Positions 31,999 through 41,076 of a DNA stretch of 64,000 bases are shown piece by piece. The position numbers and the translations under genes were made by a program. The notes below the pieces were generated by a model, which did no database searches, was not told where the DNA came from, and worked only from the letters and a program-made list of their open reading frames with translations. Location: positions 20,139 through 84,138 of the forward strand of contig JAEULA010000091.1 of the NCBI GenBank assembly GCA_016793165.1, written 5' to 3'. The stretch is from Alphaproteobacteria bacterium. Its GTDB lineage: Bacteria; Pseudomonadota; Alphaproteobacteria; CACIAM-22H2. Numbering within the stretch: position 1 is the stretch's first letter; each line of letters begins with the position of its first letter.

Positions 31999-32910
31999 TC
32001 ACGGCGTCGCGAGGAAGACCTGGCCCTTCGGGATCTCGCCGACGACCTCGCGGCGCGGTCCGAATTCGATCGCGTGCACGGTGTAGCCGTAGCCCTTGAA
32101 GAACCGCACTGCGTCCATGAGCTCGAGGTCCTGGCGATGCCAGTAGCTCGGCTCGTAGAGGAAGAAGATCTTCGGCCGGTCGCGCTCGATCAGGCCGCGC
32201 ATGCCCTGCAGCGCATTGTACTCCTCGCCCTGCGCGAGCAGCTTGATGAGGTCGACCCGCGGCAGCGGATTGTCCTTGAGCCATTCGTCGAGCGCGAAGA
32301 CCTGCATCTGGACCGACGGCGTGTCCTTGCCGACGTTCTCTGCGACCAGGCTCGCATTGGCGAAATTGCCGATCGAATCGTCGTGCAGGTAGAACGTCCG
32401 CAGCTCGGTCTTGGCCGAGATCGCCGCCTCGACGGTCGTCACCCAGTCGATGCCGTTGAGCGCCATGTTCTGGCGCAGCCGGCCCATCGGATGGGGGTCG
32501 GGCTCGAACACGACCACGCGCCCGGTCGGCCCGACGCGGTTCGCCATGATCACGGAATGCATGCCGACATTGGCGCCGACGTCGATCGCCACCTGCCCCG
32601 GGCGCAGCATCCGGTTGATGAGCTTCGAAACCTCCGGGCGGAAGGCGCCGTAGAAGAAGATGTACCATTCCAGGAACGACTTGGTGTCGCAGTGGAACAG
32701 CAGGCCGTCGTCGTAGTTGACGACCGTCTTGACCGGCCGGTCGTTGCCCGGCGGGTAGAGCTTGCGCACGAGCCGGTCCGTTCCCTTGGGATGGAAGCGG
32801 CGCGTCAGCTGCGAGAGCCAATGCACCCATTCCGGGGCTTGGGGCGGGGCGGCTTCGACCAAGGAGGCACGGGACATCGGGCGGCGCAGCTCGGTTACAA
32901 TTGATGACAT
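31999..32910 (-). CDS. FkbM family methyltransferase
   Basis: A 303-residue SAM-dependent methyltransferase of the FkbM group, which often O-methylates sugars. Motif I is VAIDVGANVGMHSVIMANRVG, followed by VVVFEPDPHPMGRLRQN (motif II) and VDLIKLLAQGEEYNALQGM, where the usual IKIDVEG reads IKLLAQG. A roughly 90-residue N-terminal region precedes the domain. Start options are ATG 32910 and ATG 32877. If the promoter-like TTGACA/GATACC pair just upstream is real, the first ATG would be almost leaderless and the second would have a 37-nt leader. The gene is divergent from the glutamate dehydrogenase. Confidence 0.85.
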   Translation of the reverse strand: MSSIVTELRRPMSRASLVEAAPPQAPEWVHWLSQLTRRFHPKGTDRLVRKLYPPGNDRPVKTVVNYDDGLLFHCDTKSFLEWYIFFYGAFRPEVSKLINRMLRPGQVAIDVGANVGMHSVIMANRVGPTGRVVVFEPDPHPMGRLRQNMALNGIDWVTTVEAAISAKTELRTFYLHDDSIGNFANASLVAENVGKDTPSVQMQVFALDEWLKDNPLPRVDLIKLLAQGEEYNALQGMRGLIERDRPKIFFLYEPSYWHRQDLELMDAVRFFKGYGYTVHAIEFGPRREVVGEIPKGQVFLATP

Positions 32911-32920
32911 CGAAAGCCCT

Positions 32921-32948
32921 GGTATCGATGGGGGGTCAATGCTGTCAA
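32921..32948 (-). promoter_or_regulatory. Candidate promoter of the FkbM gene
   Basis: On the minus strand a perfect TTGACA (32948-32943) is followed after 16 bases by GATACC (32926-32921, 3/6). The start site would fall about 4 bases before ATG 32910. The -10 is weak, so this rests mainly on the exact -35. Confidence 0.4.
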
Positions 32949-33104
32949 CAACGCGTGTGGGGTCGGAACCCTTCCAAAGGATCGGGAACAATCCTGCCGT
33001 GTGACCATCCCGGGGCGGCACGCCGAGCCTGCACCGCGGTCCGCAACCGGCCGGGACGGCTGCGGTCGCCCTGGTAGCAGCCAAGACCTTGAAGCGCCGC
33101 CTTA

Positions 33105-33133
33105 TTGGCACGTTAACCAACGGTGGCTAGCTT
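33105..33133 (+). promoter_or_regulatory. Candidate promoter of the glutamate dehydrogenase gene
   Basis: TTGGCA (33105-33110, 5/6) and TAGCTT (33128-33133, 3/6) are 17 bases apart. The predicted transcript start is about 23 bases before ATG 33163, leaving room for the GAGG ribosome site at 33157-33160. It is divergent from the FkbM promoter candidate. Confidence 0.45.
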
Positions 33134-33162
33134 GGGTTGCAAGACTGTCACCCCCCGAGGAT

Positions 33163-36100
33163 ATGCCCATGCTCGCTCCAGACGACGCACGCCGCCGGGA
33201 TCGCATCGCCGCGATCGCCCAGCACGCCCGGGCCCGCCTCGGCACCGGAAAGTCGCCGGAGGCGATCGCGTTCATCGAGACGTTCTTCGCCGGCGTCCCG
33301 GTCGACGACCTGATGGAGCGCTCGATCGAGGATCTCTACGGCAGCGCGATGTCGCTGTGGCGGCTCCTGGCGGGCCACTCCCCCGGCTCCTCGATCGTGC
33401 GCGTCTTCAACCCCACGGTCGCGACGCACGGCTGGAGCGCGTCGAACACCGTCGTCGAGATCGTGAACGACGACATGCCGTTCCTCGTCGATTCCGTCAC
33501 CGCGGAGCTGAACCACCGCGAGCTCGCAGTGCACGGCGTGATCCATCCCGTGATCCGTCTCAAGCAGGAAGGCGGCTCCGCGACGATCGATCCGGCGGGC
33601 GCGGCGCGCTCGGTGATGCACATCCAGATCGACCGTCAGGGCCAGGAGGCGCTTGCATCGATCGAGGCGTCGCTGAAGGGCGTGCTCGAGGACGTGCGCC
33701 TCGCGGTGCAGGATTGGCGGAAGATGCTCGCGCGCGTCGACGAGACGCTGAACGAACTCGACGGCCGCGCGCCGCCGGTCGATCCGGCCGAGGTCGCCGC
33801 GGCGCGCAGCTTCATCACCTGGATCAAGGACGACAACTTCACCTTCCTCGGCTTCCGCGAATACGCGCTGGAAGGCGCCGGCGAGCACGCGCGCGCCAAC
33901 GTCGTGCCGGGGCGCGGCCTCGGCCTGCTGCGCAACGACGACTATGTGATCTTCGAGGGGCTGCGCAATCTCGGCGCCCTGCCGCCCGACGTGCAGGCCT
34001 TCGTGCGCGGCCAGCGTCTGCTCGACGTCGTGAAGGCGAATCGCCGCTCGACCGTGCATCGAGCGGTCCATCTGGACGTCATCACGATGAAGACCTTCGA
34101 CGGCGCCGGCCGCGTCGTCGGCCAGCGCGTCTTCCTCGGCCTCTTCACCTCGGCAGCCTACAGCCAGGGGCCGCGCGAGATCCCCTATCTCAAGGACAAG
34201 GTCGAGCGCGTCATGCAGCGCGCCGGCTTCGCGCGCGCGAGCCACAACGCCAAGGCCCTGCAGCACATCCTCGATACGTTCCCTCGCGACGAGCTGTTCC
34301 AGATCGGCGAGGACGAGCTGTTCGAGACTGCGCTCGGGATCCTCCAGCTGCAGGAGCGCCAGCGCACCGCGCTGTTCGTGCGCAAGGACCCGTTCGAGCG
34401 CTTCGTCTCGATGCTCGTGTTCACGCCGCGCGAGCGCTACGACACCGCGCTGCGTCGCCGCTTCGAGCAGATCCTCGGCCGCGCCTATGGCGGCGAGATC
34501 ACGGCCTGGCAGAGCCAGTTCGCCGACGACACCCACCTCATCCGCATCCACTTCCTGATCCGCACCACGCCCGGCCGGATTCCCGTGGTCGACACCACCG
34601 CGCTGGCGGCGGAGATGCGCGAGGCGGCGCGGTCCTATGTCGACCGCCTGCGGGACGCGCTCGTCGACGCGGAGGGCGAAGAGGGCGGCCTTGCGCTTGC
34701 GCGGCGCTATGCCGACGCCTTCCCCGCCGCGTGGCGCGAGCGAATCCCGGCCGAGATCGCCGTGGCCGACGTCCTGCGCGTCGAGGAGACGCTGGCGGGC
34801 GTCTCCGTGCCGACGCTGTCGCTCTATCGCACCGTCGATGCGGCCGCCAACGAGCTCGGCCTGCGACTCTACGGCAAGGCCGCGCCGGCGCCGCTGTCGG
34901 ACGTGCTGCCGATGCTCGAGAACATGGGCCTGCGGGTCCTCACCGAGACGCCCTACAAGATCTCGCCCGCCGGCGCCGACGCCGCGATCTACGTCCAGGA
35001 CTTCACGCTCGAGGTCCGCGGCCTCGCCAGCATCGACGTGCCGGCGGTCAAGCCGGCGTTCGAGGAGACCTTCTCGCGCGTATGGAACGGGCTCGCCGAG
35101 AGCGACGGCTTCAACCGCCTCGTCCTCCTCGCCGGGCTGCGCGCGCGCGAGGTCGAGGTGCTGCGCGCCTATGCCAAGTACCTGCGCCAGGCCGCGATCG
35201 GATTCAGCCAGGCTTACATGGAGGATGCGCTCGCCGGGAATCCGGCGATCGCGCGGCGGCTCGTCGACCTCTTCCTGGCGATGCAGGATCCCGCGCAGGC
35301 GGGTGCCGATGCCGCGAAGCCGGCCGCGATCGCGGCGGAGATCGAGCACCTGCTGGACGGCGTGCCGAACGCGGACGCCGACCGCATCCTGCGCCGATTC
35401 CTCAATGTCGTGCGCGTCACGCTGCGCACGAACTTCTTCCAGCGCGCCGACGGCAGGCCGAAGGACTACATCTCGTTCAAGCTCGACAGCCAGAAGCTCG
35501 ACGACCTGCCGTTGCCGCGGCCCCTGGTCGAGATCTGGGTCTGCAGCCCGCGCGTCGAGGCGGTGCATCTGCGCGGCGGCCGCGTTGCGCGCGGCGGCAT
35601 CCGCTGGTCGGACCGTCGCGAGGACTTCCGCACCGAGATCCTCGGCCTGATGAAGGCGCAGATGGTCAAGAACGCGGTCATCGTGCCGGTCGGCTCGAAG
35701 GGCGGGTTCTTCGTCAAGCGCCCGCCGGCGCCCGAGGCCGGCCGCGAGGCCGCGCTCGCCGAGGCGATCGCCTGCTACAAGACGATGATGCGGGGCCTGC
35801 TGGACCTGACCGACAACATCGCGGTCGACGGCATCAAGGCGCCGGCTGCGGTGCGTCGCCACGACCAGGACGATCCCTACCTGGTCGTCGCCGCCGACAA
35901 GGGCACGGCGACGTTCTCCGACATCGCCAACGGCGTCAGCCGGGAATACGGGCACTGGCTCGACGACGCCTTCGCCTCCGGCGGCTCCGCCGGCTACGAT
36001 CACAAGGGCATGGGCATCACGGCGCGCGGCGCCTGGGAGGCCGTGAAGCGGCATTTCCGCGAGCTCGGCACCGACATCCAGGCGAACGACTTCACCTGCG

Positions 36101-38004
36101 TCGGGGTCGGCGACATGTCGGGCGACGTGTTCGGCAACGGCATGCTGCGCTCGCGCCATACGCGGCTCGTCGCGGCCTTCGACCATCGCCACATCTTCCT
36201 CGATCCCGATCCCGATCCGGCGGCCGCGTTCGCCGAGCGCGACCGGCTGTTCAAGCTTCCGCGCTCGTCGTGGGACGACTACGACAAGTCGAAGATCTCG
36301 GCGGGCGGCGGCGTGTTCGCGCGCAGCGCGAAGTCGATCCGGCTCAGTCCCGAGGTGAAGCGGCTGCTCGACCTCGCCGCGGACAGCGTCACCCCCAGCG
36401 AGCTGATGCGCGCCATCCTGAAGGCCCGCGTCGACCTGCTGTGGCTCGGCGGCATCGGCACCTATGTGAAGTCCGGCGCCGAGACCAATCTCGATGCCGG
36501 CGACCGTGCAAACGACGCGCAGCGCATCGACGGCCGGGAGATCCGCGCCAAGGTCGTCGGCGAGGGCGCCAATCTCGGCTGCACGCAGCGCGGCCGCATC
36601 GAGTACGCGCAGGCCGGCGCCGAGGGCAAGGGCGGGCGCATCAACACCGACGCGATCGACAATTCGGCCGGCGTCGACACGTCCGACCACGAGGTCAACA
36701 TCAAGATCCTGCTGGGCGACGTGGTCGCGCGCGGCGACATGACGATGAAGCAGCGCGACAAGCTGCTCGCGGCGATGACCGACGACGTGGCCGCGCACGT
36801 GCTGGTCGACAACTACCTGCAGACCCAGGCCCTGACGCTGGCGCAGGCCGACGGCCCCGCCGGCATCGATTCGGCCATCCGCCTGATGCGCGCGCTCGAG
36901 AAGGCCGGGCGGCTCAACCGCGCCATCGAATTCCTGCCGGCGGACGAGGAGCTCGTGAAGCGCCAGGCCGCGGGCAGGGGCCTGACGCGCCCCGAGCTCG
37001 CCGTGCTGCTCGCCTATGCCAAGCTCTGGCTCTACGATCTGCTGCTGCCGTCCGATCTCGCGGACGATGCGGTGATGCAGGTCGAGCTGGTCGGGTACTT
37101 CCCGCCGGCGCTGCAGGAGGGCCATCGCGAGGCCATCCTGCGCCACCGGCTGCGGCGCGAGATCGTCTGCACGGTGGTCACCAATGCGGTGATCAACCGC
37201 ATGGGCCCGTACTTCGTCGTCGAGACGATGGAGCGCACGGGCCGCGGCCCGGCGGACATCGCGCGGGCGTGGATCGCCGCGCGCGACGCCTTCGACATGC
37301 CGGCGATGTGGTCGGCCATCGAGGCGCTCGACAACCGCATCGGCGCCGAGCTGCAGACCGGGATGCTGCGCGCGATGGCCCATTCGGGCGAGCGAATCGT
37401 GCGCTGGATCCTCGGCCATGCCGGCGACCGCGTCGATGTCGCGGCCAGCGTCTCGACGCTCAAGGCCGGCGTCAGCGAGCTGATCGCGGCGGCCGAGGAT
37501 TGGCTCGACGACGACAGCAACGCCGCCGCCGCCGCCCGGCGCCGGGCGCTGACGGGTGCCGGCGTGCCGACGGATCTCGCCGCGCGCGTCGCTGCGCTCG
37601 AGGCCCTGGTCGCCGGCCCCGACATCGTGCGCATCGCCGACGCCACGAAGCAGAACATGCGCGACGTCGCGCGGGCCTACTTCGCGATCGGCGACCGCCT
37701 CGGCTTCGGCTGGCTGCGCGAAGCGGCGGGCCGGGTGCGCGCCGACACGAACTGGCAGCGCCTGGCGGCCGAGGCCGTCGTCGACGACATGTTCCAGCTG
37801 CAGGCCGAGATGACCGGTCGCGCGCTGGCGGCCTCGAAGGGCGCGGCCGACCTGGCGCGCGTCGCGGCCGAATGGGCGGAGCGCCACAAGATCGCGCTCG
37901 CGCGGCTCGACGCGCTGCTCGCCGATCTCAAGGCGGCGCCTTCGACCGACCTCGCGGCCCTCACCGTCGTCGGGCGCGAGCTGCGGGCCTTGTCTGCGGG
38001 GTGA
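33163..38004 (+). CDS. gdhB: NAD-specific glutamate dehydrogenase, large (about 180 kDa) type
   Basis: A 1,613-residue enzyme of the large NAD-GDH class found in Alpha- and Gammaproteobacteria and actinomycetes, which mainly deaminates glutamate to 2-oxoglutarate. The N-terminal third carries ACT-like regulatory modules (FNPTVATHGWSASNTVVEI; DMPFLVDSVTAELNHREL). The catalytic core near residues 800-1200 shows RGGIRWSDRREDFRTEILGL, KAQMVKNAVIVPVGSKGGF, and the NAD domain FTCVGVGDMSGDVFGNGML, HRHIFLDPDPD and VVGEGANLGCTQRGRIE. The first ATG at 33163 follows a GAGG site; ATG 33169 is equally possible. A huge antisense frame covers it but is a composition artefact. The symbol is provisional (gdhZ is also used). 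Confidence 0.95.
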   Translation: MPMLAPDDARRRDRIAAIAQHARARLGTGKSPEAIAFIETFFAGVPVDDLMERSIEDLYGSAMSLWRLLAGHSPGSSIVRVFNPTVATHGWSASNTVVEIVNDDMPFLVDSVTAELNHRELAVHGVIHPVIRLKQEGGSATIDPAGAARSVMHIQIDRQGQEALASIEASLKGVLEDVRLAVQDWRKMLARVDETLNELDGRAPPVDPAEVAAARSFITWIKDDNFTFLGFREYALEGAGEHARANVVPGRGLGLLRNDDYVIFEGLRNLGALPPDVQAFVRGQRLLDVVKANRRSTVHRAVHLDVITMKTFDGAGRVVGQRVFLGLFTSAAYSQGPREIPYLKDKVERVMQRAGFARASHNAKALQHILDTFPRDELFQIGEDELFETALGILQLQERQRTALFVRKDPFERFVSMLVFTPRERYDTALRRRFEQILGRAYGGEITAWQSQFADDTHLIRIHFLIRTTPGRIPVVDTTALAAEMREAARSYVDRLRDALVDAEGEEGGLALARRYADAFPAAWRERIPAEIAVADVLRVEETLAGVSVPTLSLYRTVDAAANELGLRLYGKAAPAPLSDVLPMLENMGLRVLTETPYKISPAGADAAIYVQDFTLEVRGLASIDVPAVKPAFEETFSRVWNGLAESDGFNRLVLLAGLRAREVEVLRAYAKYLRQAAIGFSQAYMEDALAGNPAIARRLVDLFLAMQDPAQAGADAAKPAAIAAEIEHLLDGVPNADADRILRRFLNVVRVTLRTNFFQRADGRPKDYISFKLDSQKLDDLPLPRPLVEIWVCSPRVEAVHLRGGRVARGGIRWSDRREDFRTEILGLMKAQMVKNAVIVPVGSKGGFFVKRPPAPEAGREAALAEAIACYKTMMRGLLDLTDNIAVDGIKAPAAVRRHDQDDPYLVVAADKGTATFSDIANGVSREYGHWLDDAFASGGSAGYDHKGMGITARGAWEAVKRHFRELGTDIQANDFTCVGVGDMSGDVFGNGMLRSRHTRLVAAFDHRHIFLDPDPDPAAAFAERDRLFKLPRSSWDDYDKSKISAGGGVFARSAKSIRLSPEVKRLLDLAADSVTPSELMRAILKARVDLLWLGGIGTYVKSGAETNLDAGDRANDAQRIDGREIRAKVVGEGANLGCTQRGRIEYAQAGAEGKGGRINTDAIDNSAGVDTSDHEVNIKILLGDVVARGDMTMKQRDKLLAAMTDDVAAHVLVDNYLQTQALTLAQADGPAGIDSAIRLMRALEKAGRLNRAIEFLPADEELVKRQAAGRGLTRPELAVLLAYAKLWLYDLLLPSDLADDAVMQVELVGYFPPALQEGHREAILRHRLRREIVCTVVTNAVINRMGPYFVVETMERTGRGPADIARAWIAARDAFDMPAMWSAIEALDNRIGAELQTGMLRAMAHSGERIVRWILGHAGDRVDVAASVSTLKAGVSELIAAAEDWLDDDSNAAAAARRRALTGAGVPTDLAARVAALEALVAGPDIVRIADATKQNMRDVARAYFAIGDRLGFGWLREAAGRVRADTNWQRLAAEAVVDDMFQLQAEMTGRALAASKGAADLARVAAEWAERHKIALARLDALLADLKAAPSTDLAALTVVGRELRALSAG

Positions 38005-38336
38005 TCGCGGACTTGAAAACGGCGGCCGGCGCGCCATCTCGAGGGAGTTCCATGAAGAACGCGATCGCCTCCCTCACGCGCCGTGCGCGCGGCATGAAGC
38101 TCGTCGCGGGCAATCGGCCCCCGGCTCGGTAGGCACGCGCCTCCGGGTCCGGGGGCGCCCTTCATCCTGGAATTCCGGCCACGCGAAACGGACGCGCGCC
38201 CTGACGGGCGAAGCCGCGTCCCCCGGCGATGCGCGAGAGCGCGTGCCGCAGCGTGACGGAACCGCCGGCGATCCGCCGGCACAACCTGCGACGTCCGCGA
38301 ACCGGCGTCGCGCACCCACCCGAAGAAGAGAAGACC
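38005..38336. other. 332-bp spacer between glutamate dehydrogenase and rnk
   Basis: The gap holds one possible mini-gene (38052-38132) and otherwise nothing I can name. A CGCCC/GGGCG pair lies near 38195-38210 and several short GC palindromes follow, none with a T-run. The rnk ribosome site (GAAGAAGAGAAG) closes the gap. Confidence 0.6.
38052..38132 (+). CDS. Possible 26-residue basic peptide
   Basis: An ATG at 38052 stands 4 bases after a good ribosome site (GAGGGAG, 38041-38047). It opens a 26-codon frame ending at TAG 38130-38132. The peptide is rich in Arg and Lys (MKNAIASLTRRARGMKLVAG then NRPPAR). It starts 47 bases behind the glutamate dehydrogenase stop, so it could be a small downstream gene. 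It may equally be chance; there is no homology evidence here. Confidence 0.3.
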   Translation: MKNAIASLTRRARGMKLVAGNRPPAR

Positions 38337-38747
38337 ATGACCACCCGTACCATCACCCAGGATCGCCGTCCGGCGATCACCCTCAGCGATCGCGATCGCG
38401 CGCGGCTCACGTCCCTCGCGAATGCGGCGCTGGCGCGCCTGCCGGACGAGGCGGAGTTCCTGCTCGACGAGATCGAGCGTGCGCGCATCGTCGGCGCCGA
38501 CGCGGCGCCCGACGATCTCGTGCGCATGGGATCCGCCGTGACGTTCCGCGTCGATGACGGCGAGATCCGCCGCGCGACGCTCGTCTATCCCGAGGACGCC
38601 GACTTCGCGGCCGGCAGGATCTCCATCCTCACGCCCGTCGGCGCGGCCCTTATCGGCCTGTCGACCGGCCAGTCGATCGCCTGGACGCGGCGCGACGGCT
38701 CGCTGCGGCGGGTCGAGGTCCTCGCGGTCGAGTCGCCGCACGCCTGA
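38337..38747 (+). CDS. rnk: Rnk-type regulator (GreA/GreB C-terminal domain protein)
   Basis: A 136-residue protein of the Rnk family, which binds RNA polymerase's secondary channel region through a GreA/GreB-like C-terminal domain but lacks the long cleavage coiled coil. The N-terminal short helical part (LSDRDRARLTSLANAALARL) precedes the GreA-like domain. That domain shows VRMGSAVTFRVDDGE, RRATLVYPEDADFAAGRISI and the diagnostic LTPVGAALIGLSTGQSI. Length is typical. Start ATG 38337 follows GAAGAAGAGAAG. The gene appears to stand alone. Confidence 0.9.
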   Translation: MTTRTITQDRRPAITLSDRDRARLTSLANAALARLPDEAEFLLDEIERARIVGADAAPDDLVRMGSAVTFRVDDGEIRRATLVYPEDADFAAGRISILTPVGAALIGLSTGQSIAWTRRDGSLRRVEVLAVESPHA

Positions 38748-38812
38748 GCGGCGCGCGGGGCGCGATGCATCGTCATCGCGCCCCGATGCGCCGGCGTCGC
38801 TATGATCGCGGG

Positions 38813-40075
38813 ATGACCGCTCCCGCCTTCGATCGCCGCGCCGTCTTCGCCTGGTGCCTTTTCGATTGGGCGAACTCGGCGTTTCCCGCGGTCATCACGA
38901 CCTTCGTCTTCGCGACCTACGTCACCCAGGCGGTCGCGCCGGATCCTGTCAGCGGCGCCACCGCCTGGGCCGGCGCCACGACGATCGCCGGATTCGCGAT
39001 CGCGCTGCTCTCGCCGCTCCTCGGCGCGTTCGCCGATTCCTCCGGCCGGCAGAAGCTGTGGCTCGCCGCGAGCGCGTCCACGATGGCGGTCGCGACCACC
39101 GCGTTGTGGTTCGTGCGGCCCGAACCCGCGTCACTTTCCCTCGCCCTGGCGGCCTTCACGATCGCGACCGTCGCCTTCGAGGTGTCGATCGTGTTCTACA
39201 ACGCGCTGCTGCCCGGCCTCGCGCCGGCGACGCATACGGGACGGGTCTCGGGCTGGGGCTGGGGACTTGGCTATGCCGGCGGCATCGTCTGCCTCGCCGT
39301 CATGCTCGTCCTTTTCGTGCTGCCTGAACGGCCGTGGCTCGGCCTCGACAAGGCGATGGCCGAGCACGTGCGGATCGCCGGCCCGCTGACGGCGGCCTGG
39401 CTGGTGCTGTTCGCCGCACCGCTGTTCCTCTTCGTCGCCGATCCGCCGGCTCGACGTCGCGCTGCGGCGACGGCGGGCGGATGGCGCGACCTGCTCGACA
39501 CGTTCCGCCTGCTGCGCCGCGACCATCGCGCGCTCGCCTGGTTCCTCGTCGCGAACATGATCTGGTCGAACGGCCTGACGACGCTGTTCGGGTTCGGCGC
39601 GATCTACGCCGCCGGGACCTTCGGCATGTCGACGCAGGAGGTCCTCCTCTTCGGCATCGCGCTGAACGTCACTGCGGGACTCGGCGCCTTCGGCTTCGCC
39701 TGGGTCGACGACTTCCTCGGCTCGAAGCCGACGATCGCGATCGGCCTCGCGGCCCTGATCGTCGTCGGCGCGGCGCTGCTGGTCGTCGATTCCAAGTCGA
39801 CCTTCTGGATCCTGGCGCTGGCGATCGGACCGTTCCTCGGACCGGTCCAGGCGGCGGGCCGCACGCTCTGCGCGCGCCTGGCGCCGGAGGACCGGCGCGC
39901 CCAGGTCTTCGGGCTCTACGCCTTGTCGGGGCGTGTCACCGCGTTCCTCGGGCCGATGGCGCTCGGTGCGGTCACCGCGGCGACGCAGAGCCAGCGCTGG
40001 GGCATGGCGACGATCCTGCCGTTCTTCGCGGTCGGCCTGTGGCTGCTGCTCTCGAAGCTCCCAGGCCGGGTCTGA
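38813..40075 (+). CDS. MFS transporter, UMF1 (ATG22-like) type
   Basis: A 420-residue membrane transporter whose start, FAWCLFDWANSAFPAVITTFVFA, is the hallmark of the UMF1/ATG22-like family (DWANSAF motif). About twelve helices follow, with LLGAFADSSGRQKLW and VSGWGWGLGYAGGI in the first half and the acidic VDDFLGSKPTIAIGL in the second. Family members include yeast vacuolar amino-acid effluxers; bacterial substrates are unknown. The ATG at 38813 with GGG just before it is preferred over the longer frame. Converges on the LysR gene with a gap of 3 bases. Confidence 0.9.
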   Translation: MTAPAFDRRAVFAWCLFDWANSAFPAVITTFVFATYVTQAVAPDPVSGATAWAGATTIAGFAIALLSPLLGAFADSSGRQKLWLAASASTMAVATTALWFVRPEPASLSLALAAFTIATVAFEVSIVFYNALLPGLAPATHTGRVSGWGWGLGYAGGIVCLAVMLVLFVLPERPWLGLDKAMAEHVRIAGPLTAAWLVLFAAPLFLFVADPPARRRAAATAGGWRDLLDTFRLLRRDHRALAWFLVANMIWSNGLTTLFGFGAIYAAGTFGMSTQEVLLFGIALNVTAGLGAFGFAWVDDFLGSKPTIAIGLAALIVVGAALLVVDSKSTFWILALAIGPFLGPVQAAGRTLCARLAPEDRRAQVFGLYALSGRVTAFLGPMALGAVTAATQSQRWGMATILPFFAVGLWLLLSKLPGRV

Positions 40076-40078
40076 CGG

Positions 40079-40984
40079 TCACCGTCGTCCGCGCAACCGC
40101 GCCCGTGCGCGGCGCGCCTCGGTGGCGACGAAGTCGAGCACCACGCGGATCCGCGGCATGCGCGCGAGATCGCGATGCGTCACCAGCCAGAGCTCCTGGA
40201 CCGGAGCGGGCCGCGTCGGCACGCGCTGAAGCCGGGGATCGGCGTCGGCGAGCACGCAGGGAAGCAGCGCCAGGCCGAGACCCTCGGCGCAAGCTGCCTG
40301 GCGCGCGACGGCGCTGCCGCTGCGCATCACCACCGGTGCCGCCGCGACGAGCCTGCGCAGCCACGGCACCTGCGGGATGATCGTGTAGTCGAGCGGCCAG
40401 TCGATCACGTCGTGCCCGGCCGCCTGGACCTCGAGATCGGGCATGCCGCGCGCCTCGACATAGCGCGCGGCGGCGTAGAGCCCATAGCCGACCTCGCCGA
40501 GACGCCGGACGCTCAGGTCGCCGAGGCGCGGCCGCACCAGGCGCAGCGCGATGTCGGCCTCGCGACGGCCGAGATCGAGCGTGCGGATGTCGGTCACAAG
40601 CTCGACGACGATCCCGGGATGGCGCATGCGCAGGCCTGGAAGGATCGGCGCGAGGAACCCCGCGGCGACCGCCTCGGTCGCCGTGATCACGACGGGGCCG
40701 GCAAGACCGCGATCCTCGGCCGAGAGCTCGAGATCGAGCCGGCCGATCTCGGCGGCGATGCGCCTGGCCGGCGCGATCAGCTTGGTGCCGGCCTCGGTCG
40801 GCGTCAGGCCGCGCCGCGTGCGGTGGAAGAGCTTGCAGCGCAGGCTCGCCTCGGTCGCGTCGAGTCGGCGCGACACGGTCCCGGCGTCGACGCCCAGCGC
40901 GCGCGCCGCGGCCGATACGCCGCCGGCTTCCGCGACCGCGAGGACGAAGCGCAGGTGATCCCAATCCATCTCCGGTTCCCGCAA
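40079..40984 (-). CDS. LysR family transcriptional regulator
   Basis: A 301-residue LysR-type regulator. The winged-helix DNA-binding domain is at the N-terminus (WDHLRFVLAVAEAGGVSAAARALGVDAGTVSRRL, read in parts, residues 8-42), followed by the linker helix and the two-lobed effector domain. The true start may be ATG 40969 (MDWDHL), five codons inside. It is divergent from argD-lysE across a 92-bp gap. This is the usual arrangement for a LysR protein controlling its neighbour, so arginine, lysine or a related amino acid is a plausible effector (inference). Confidence 0.9.
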   Translation of the reverse strand: MREPEMDWDHLRFVLAVAEAGGVSAAARALGVDAGTVSRRLDATEASLRCKLFHRTRRGLTPTEAGTKLIAPARRIAAEIGRLDLELSAEDRGLAGPVVITATEAVAAGFLAPILPGLRMRHPGIVVELVTDIRTLDLGRREADIALRLVRPRLGDLSVRRLGEVGYGLYAAARYVEARGMPDLEVQAAGHDVIDWPLDYTIIPQVPWLRRLVAAAPVVMRSGSAVARQAACAEGLGLALLPCVLADADPRLQRVPTRPAPVQELWLVTHRDLARMPRIRVVLDFVATEARRARARLRGRR

Positions 40985-41076
40985 TCGCGCAACACCGATC
41001 CCGCACCGGCGCGGCAGCGCCGGGGGCGACGTGACGTCATGGTCCGCGAGATCGACTTTCGTCCAGGAGACACGCG

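Noticed and set aside
33148..38037. 1,629-residue open frame antisense to the glutamate dehydrogenase gene
   Set aside because: It mirrors the codon pattern of the real gene in GC-rich DNA, where stop codons are rare in the antisense frame. It is low-complexity, rich in Arg, Ala, Asp and Val, and has no recognisable domain.
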